Source: Variovorax gossypii
Lineage (GTDB): Bacteria > Pseudomonadota > Gammaproteobacteria > Burkholderiales > Burkholderiaceae_C
DNA: 64,000 bases
Reading direction: 5' to 3'
Assembly: GCF_003965815.1 (NCBI RefSeq)
Contig: NZ_RXOE01000002.1
Span: 1,488,001 to 1,552,000, forward strand
The position numbers and the translations under genes were made by a program. The notes beneath the pieces were generated by a model. That model searched no databases. It saw nothing but the letters and a program-made list of their open reading frames with translations, and was not told the origin of the DNA. This document shows positions 60,596-64,000 of this stretch, piece after piece (positions within the stretch are counted from its first letter, which is position 1; the number at the start of each line of letters is the position of its first letter).

Positions 60596-62191
60596 GTGTC
60601 GGATTCCCTGACCTCCGAGTTGACGAATTACTACGACGCGGTGCCCTACGACTCGCATCCGTTCCCTCAGTCAGCGATGGAGCATCTGGAAGCGCTGGCT
60701 TTTCTCTTCGGTCTCGACGTTCCTCCGCCCGCGCGAGCCCGCGTGCTTGAGCTCGGCTGCGCGGCCGGCGGCAACCTGATCCCCTTCGCGGCACGCCATC
60801 CCGAGGCGCGCGCGATCGGCGTCGACCTGTCGACGGTGCAGGTGGCTCAGGGCATGGCGGTCATCGGGCGTGCAGGACTGTCGAACATCGAGCTCAAGGC
60901 CTTCAATCTCGCGGACATCGATGCCTCGTTCGGCGAGTTCGACTACATCGTCTGTCATGGCGTCTACAGCTGGGTGCCGGGGCCGGTGCAGGATGCGATC
61001 CTGCGCATCTGCCAGGAGAACCTCGCACCCAACGGCGTGGCCTATGTCAGCTACAACGTGTACCCCGGCTGGAAGGCGCGCGAGATCGTGCGCGACGCGA
61101 TGATCCTGCGCGGCGGCCCGCGCGACACGCCGGAAGAAAAGCTCTCCTACGCGCGCGGCATGCTCGACTTCCTCGAGCAGTCGGCCCGCGCCGACAGCGT
61201 GCTCAGGAAGACGCTCGAAGAGGCGATGCCCATCGTGCGCAGCGCCAACAGTTCGTACCTGCTGCACGAGTTCCTCGAGCCCTGCAACGCGCCTTGCTAC
61301 TTCAAGGAATTCGTCGCACGCGCTGAAGCCCGCGGCCTGGCCTACCTGTGCGACGCCGAGCCGTCGACGATGTTCGTGCAGAACTACGGCGACAAGGTGC
61401 GCGACCCGCTGCTGCGCGAATGCGGCGGCAGCCAGGTGATGATGGAGCAGTACCTCGATTTCCTGATCAACCGCACCTTTCGCCAGACCCTGCTCGTCAG
61501 GCAGCCGCAGGCCGGGCGCATCCGCTACAAGCTGGACCCCGCGCGCATCCGCCGGCTCGAATTCGCCGGCATGTTCAAGATCGACGATGGCGGCGCGTTC
61601 ACGCTCGATGCCCGCGAGCAGCCGTGCACCGCGATCCGGAATCTGAAGGTCACGATGCGCCAGCCCGTGCAGAAGGCCGTGGCGCATCTGCTCGATACGC
61701 GCTATCCCGCCTCGATGTCCGTCTCGGCCCTCGTCGAGGCCGCGGCCGGGTTGGCTGGGCAGCCCCCGGCGGCCGCCGAACCGGTCGTGATGGCGATGGT
61801 CGAGGAACTGCTGATCCTCGGCGCCTTGCGCATCAGGCGCTCGCCGGTGCCCGCGGCCGATGCGGTCTCCAACCTGCCTCAGGCGTTGCCCGCGGTGCGC
61901 AACACGGTCGGCCTCGTGCAGGGCTCCGGTGTCACGGTCAACACCTGCAACCAATGGCACGAACACGTGACGGTGTCGCTGCTCGAGCGAAGCCTGCTGC
62001 CGCTGCTCGACGGACGGCATTCGCACGAGGCGCTGGCCGAGCATCTCGAGGCTGAGGTGCGCAGCGACCGCCTGCGTTTCGTCAAGGACGACAAGCCGCT
62101 GACAGAGCCGTCGGTAATCAGGGAATTCGCTCGCGGACAGGTGGCCGTGGCGCTCGATGCCCTGCGCCGCAAGGCGCTGCTCACGGCCTGA
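60596..62191 (+). CDS. SAM-dependent methyltransferase with methyltransferase-regulatory domain
   Basis: 531 residues from the GTG at 60596, preceded by AAAAGGA; the frame upstream is open but unlike the family. N-terminal 'LTNYYDAVPYDSHPFPQSAMEHLEALAFLFGL', motif I 'VLELGCAAGGNLIPFAARHPEARAIGVDLS' (about 50-80), 'FDYIVCHGVYSWVP', then the regulatory domain (about 220-300, 'SYLLHEFLEPCNAPCYFKEFV') and a C-terminal winged-helix-like part. Proteins of this layout are known in cyanobacteria and proteobacteria, mostly without assigned substrate. Confidence 0.9.
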   Translation: MSDSLTSELTNYYDAVPYDSHPFPQSAMEHLEALAFLFGLDVPPPARARVLELGCAAGGNLIPFAARHPEARAIGVDLSTVQVAQGMAVIGRAGLSNIELKAFNLADIDASFGEFDYIVCHGVYSWVPGPVQDAILRICQENLAPNGVAYVSYNVYPGWKAREIVRDAMILRGGPRDTPEEKLSYARGMLDFLEQSARADSVLRKTLEEAMPIVRSANSSYLLHEFLEPCNAPCYFKEFVARAEARGLAYLCDAEPSTMFVQNYGDKVRDPLLRECGGSQVMMEQYLDFLINRTFRQTLLVRQPQAGRIRYKLDPARIRRLEFAGMFKIDDGGAFTLDAREQPCTAIRNLKVTMRQPVQKAVAHLLDTRYPASMSVSALVEAAAGLAGQPPAAAEPVVMAMVEELLILGALRIRRSPVPAADAVSNLPQALPAVRNTVGLVQGSGVTVNTCNQWHEHVTVSLLERSLLPLLDGRHSHEALAEHLEAEVRSDRLRFVKDDKPLTEPSVIREFARGQVAVALDALRRKALLTA

Positions 62192-62267
62192 ACCGCGCTC
62201 GTCCGCCCGTCCTTCTTTCATTCATCCGCTCACCTTCCCTTCATCACGCTCTAGAGGAGACTCTTAC

Positions 62268-64000
62268 ATGCAACAAATCCACTGGACTCCCAAGCTGCGC
62301 ACCGCCGTCGCGGCCGTGCTCGCGCTGACGGCCGCCGGCGCGTCGACCGCCGCGTCGGTGGCGCCTGTCGCCGCCGAGAACGGAATGGTCGTGAGTGCGC
62401 AGCACCTGGCCACCAAGGTCGGTGTCGACGTGCTCAAGCGCGGCGGCAATGCCGTCGACGCGGCAGTGGCCGTGGGCTATGCGCTCGCGGTGGTGTACCC
62501 CGCGGCGGGCAATCTCGGCGGCGGCGGCTTCATGACCGTGCAGCTGGCCGACGGCCGCAAGACCTTCCTCGATTTCCGCGAGAAGGCGCCGCTGGCCGCC
62601 ACGGCCAACATGTACCTCGACAAGGACGGCAACGTCATCAAGGGGCTGAGCACCAAGGGCCACCTCGCCGTGGGCGTGCCGGGCAGCGTCTCGGGCATGG
62701 AATACGCGCGCGAGAAGTACGGCACCATGAAGCGCGGCGAGCTGCTCGCCCCGTCGATCCAGCTGGCGGACAAGGGCTTCGCGCTGCAGCAGGGCGACAT
62801 TGACCTGCTCGCCACCGCCACGGCCGACTTCAAGGACGACGCGGCCACGGCCGCCATCTTCCTGAACAAGGGCGAGCCCTACAAGGTCGGCGACAAGCTG
62901 GTCCAGAAGGACCTGGCCAAGACCCTGCGCGAGATCAGTTCCAAGGGCACCGACGGCTTCTACAAGGGCTGGGTCGGCAGCGCCATCGTGGCGTCGAGCC
63001 AGGCAGGCAAGGGCCTGATCACGCAGGCCGACCTCGACCAGTACAAGACGCGCGAACTCGCGCCGGTGGAATGCGACTACCGCGGCTACCGCGTCGTGTC
63101 GGCGCCTCCGCCGAGCTCGGGCGGCGTGATCATCTGCGAGATGCTCAACATCCTCGAGGGCTATCCGCTCAAGGACCTGGGCTACCACTCGGCACAGGCC
63201 GTGCACTACCAGATCGAGGCCATGCGCCACGCCTACGTGGACCGCAACAGCTACCTGGGCGACCCCGACTTCGTGAAGAATCCGCTCGATCGCCTGCTCG
63301 ACAAGGGCTATGCCGAGAAGATCCGCGCCGTCATCGACCCGAAGAAGGCCGGCGTCTCGAAGGAGATCAAGCCCGGCGTCGCGCCGCATGAAGGCAGCAA
63401 CACCACCCACTACTCGATCGCCGACAAGTGGGGCAACGCGGTCTCGGTGACCTACACGCTGAACGACTGGTTCGGCGCCAAGGTCACGGCCGCCAAGACC
63501 GGCGTGCTGCTGAACGACGAGATGGACGACTTCACCTCGAAGGTGGGCGTGCCCAATCTCTACGGCCTGGTGCAGGGCGAGGCCAACAAGATCGAGCCGG
63601 GCAAGCGCCCGCTGAGCTCGATGAGCCCGACCATCGTGTCCAAGGACGGCAAGCCGGTGATGGTGGTCGGCACGCCGGGCGGCAGCCGCATCATCACCGC
63701 GGTGATGCTGACCATGATCAACGCCATCGACTACGGCATGAACGTGCAGGAAGCCGTCGATGCGCCGCGCTTCCACCAGCAGTGGCTGCCCGACGTCACC
63801 AACGTCGAGACCTACGCGCTGAGCCCCGACACCCGCAAGATCCTGACCGACATGGGCCACAACCTGGGCGTGCCGCAGCCGGCCAACCACCTGGCGGCGA
63901 TCATCGTCGGTGCGCCGTCGCTGGGCGGCAAGCCGGTCGGCAACAACCGCTTCTACGGCGCCAACGACCCGCGCCGCAACACGGGCCTGGCTGCAGGGTA
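62268..64000 (+). CDS. ggt: Gamma-glutamyltransferase, 3' end outside the window
   Basis: 577 codons are present from the ATG at 62268, behind GAGGAG, and the frame is still open at the window end. The signal peptide ends near residue 28. Family motifs are 'GMVVSAQHLATKVGVDVLKRGGNAVDAAVAVGYAL', 'GNLGGGGFM', and the autoprocessing site 'GSNTTHYS' whose first Thr (residue 379) becomes the nucleophile. The glycine-rich 'GTPGGSRIITAV' follows. It cleaves glutathione and other gamma-glutamyl compounds in the periplasm. The sequence seen is nearly full length. Confidence 0.95.
   Translation, partial: MQQIHWTPKLRTAVAAVLALTAAGASTAASVAPVAAENGMVVSAQHLATKVGVDVLKRGGNAVDAAVAVGYALAVVYPAAGNLGGGGFMTVQLADGRKTFLDFREKAPLAATANMYLDKDGNVIKGLSTKGHLAVGVPGSVSGMEYAREKYGTMKRGELLAPSIQLADKGFALQQGDIDLLATATADFKDDAATAAIFLNKGEPYKVGDKLVQKDLAKTLREISSKGTDGFYKGWVGSAIVASSQAGKGLITQADLDQYKTRELAPVECDYRGYRVVSAPPPSSGGVIICEMLNILEGYPLKDLGYHSAQAVHYQIEAMRHAYVDRNSYLGDPDFVKNPLDRLLDKGYAEKIRAVIDPKKAGVSKEIKPGVAPHEGSNTTHYSIADKWGNAVSVTYTLNDWFGAKVTAAKTGVLLNDEMDDFTSKVGVPNLYGLVQGEANKIEPGKRPLSSMSPTIVSKDGKPVMVVGTPGGSRIITAVMLTMINAIDYGMNVQEAVDAPRFHQQWLPDVTNVETYALSPDTRKILTDMGHNLGVPQPANHLAAIIVGAPSLGGKPVGNNRFYGANDPRRNTGLAAG

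Noticed and set aside
60671..62221. Minus-strand open frame of 516 codons
   Set aside because: Antisense to the methyltransferase gene in very GC-rich DNA; no family features.
62244..63890. Long minus-strand open frame of 548 codons
   Set aside because: It is the antisense shadow of the gamma-glutamyltransferase gene. Its translation is His/Arg/Val-rich and repetitive, while the plus strand has all family motifs and a ribosome site.
1..64000. CRISPR arrays, tRNA and rRNA genes, complete insertion sequences, prophage
   Set aside because: No regularly spaced repeats, cloverleaf-like genes, ribosomal RNA segments, phage structural genes or intact transposases were recognised.

Overview
The window is high-GC throughout. 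It looks like a chromosomal stretch of a betaproteobacterium of the order Burkholderiales, probably Comamonadaceae or Alcaligenaceae. The main pointer is seven TctC/Bug-type periplasmic binding proteins (one cut by the window edge) plus a dead eighth copy, together with several LysR and TetR regulators paired with CoA-dependent catabolic genes. No tRNA, rRNA or CRISPR array was recognised.

Region 1 (1-11600) is a long plus-strand run: three TctC genes, a thiamine-diphosphate enzyme, an aldehyde dehydrogenase whose start overlaps it, two more TctC genes and an amino-acid-type ABC binding protein. A LysR gene, a HisC-like aminotransferase and a small monooxygenase-fold protein follow. The enzymes suggest amino acid to 2-oxo acid to aldehyde to carboxylic acid. 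This is inferred from families only.

Region 2 (12460-30900) is a catabolic island. An enoyl-CoA hydratase, tautomerase-fold protein and acyl-CoA thioesterase II operon faces a TetR gene across two operator-like sequences. Next come an acyl-CoA ligase, VOC protein and TctC operon, a LysR gene and a phytanoyl-CoA-dioxygenase-like oxygenase. A complete Liv-type ABC transporter then runs into a second copy of the ligase/VOC pair, followed by two overlapping TetR paralogues. Two tandem 19-bp operator-like repeats precede the transporter. Decayed genes (LysR, TctC, a membrane protein) lie between the operons.

Region 3 (30900-46620) holds a LuxR-type regulator, an MlaA plus SGNH-hydrolase pair, a small secreted protein with two NAD(P)-binding oxidoreductases, a ferredoxin/metallo-hydrolase pair facing a TetR gene, a block of hydrolases and reductases with another TetR gene, an orphan response regulator with a degenerate receiver, and a second copy of the short-chain dehydrogenase.

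Region 4 (46665-57270) has a MipA-type outer-membrane protein with a two-component system, divergent from a complete RND efflux operon, then a chorismate mutase/TctC pair.

Region 5 (57270-64000) contains a methyltransferase-like gene and a small mobile-element graveyard (IS66 and IS481-type remnants around an AT-rich orphan gene). A two-gene operon follows, encoding a small protein and a lipoprotein behind a LexA-type box. Next come a hairpin/terminator segment, a methyltransferase with a regulatory domain, and a gamma-glutamyltransferase cut by the window end.
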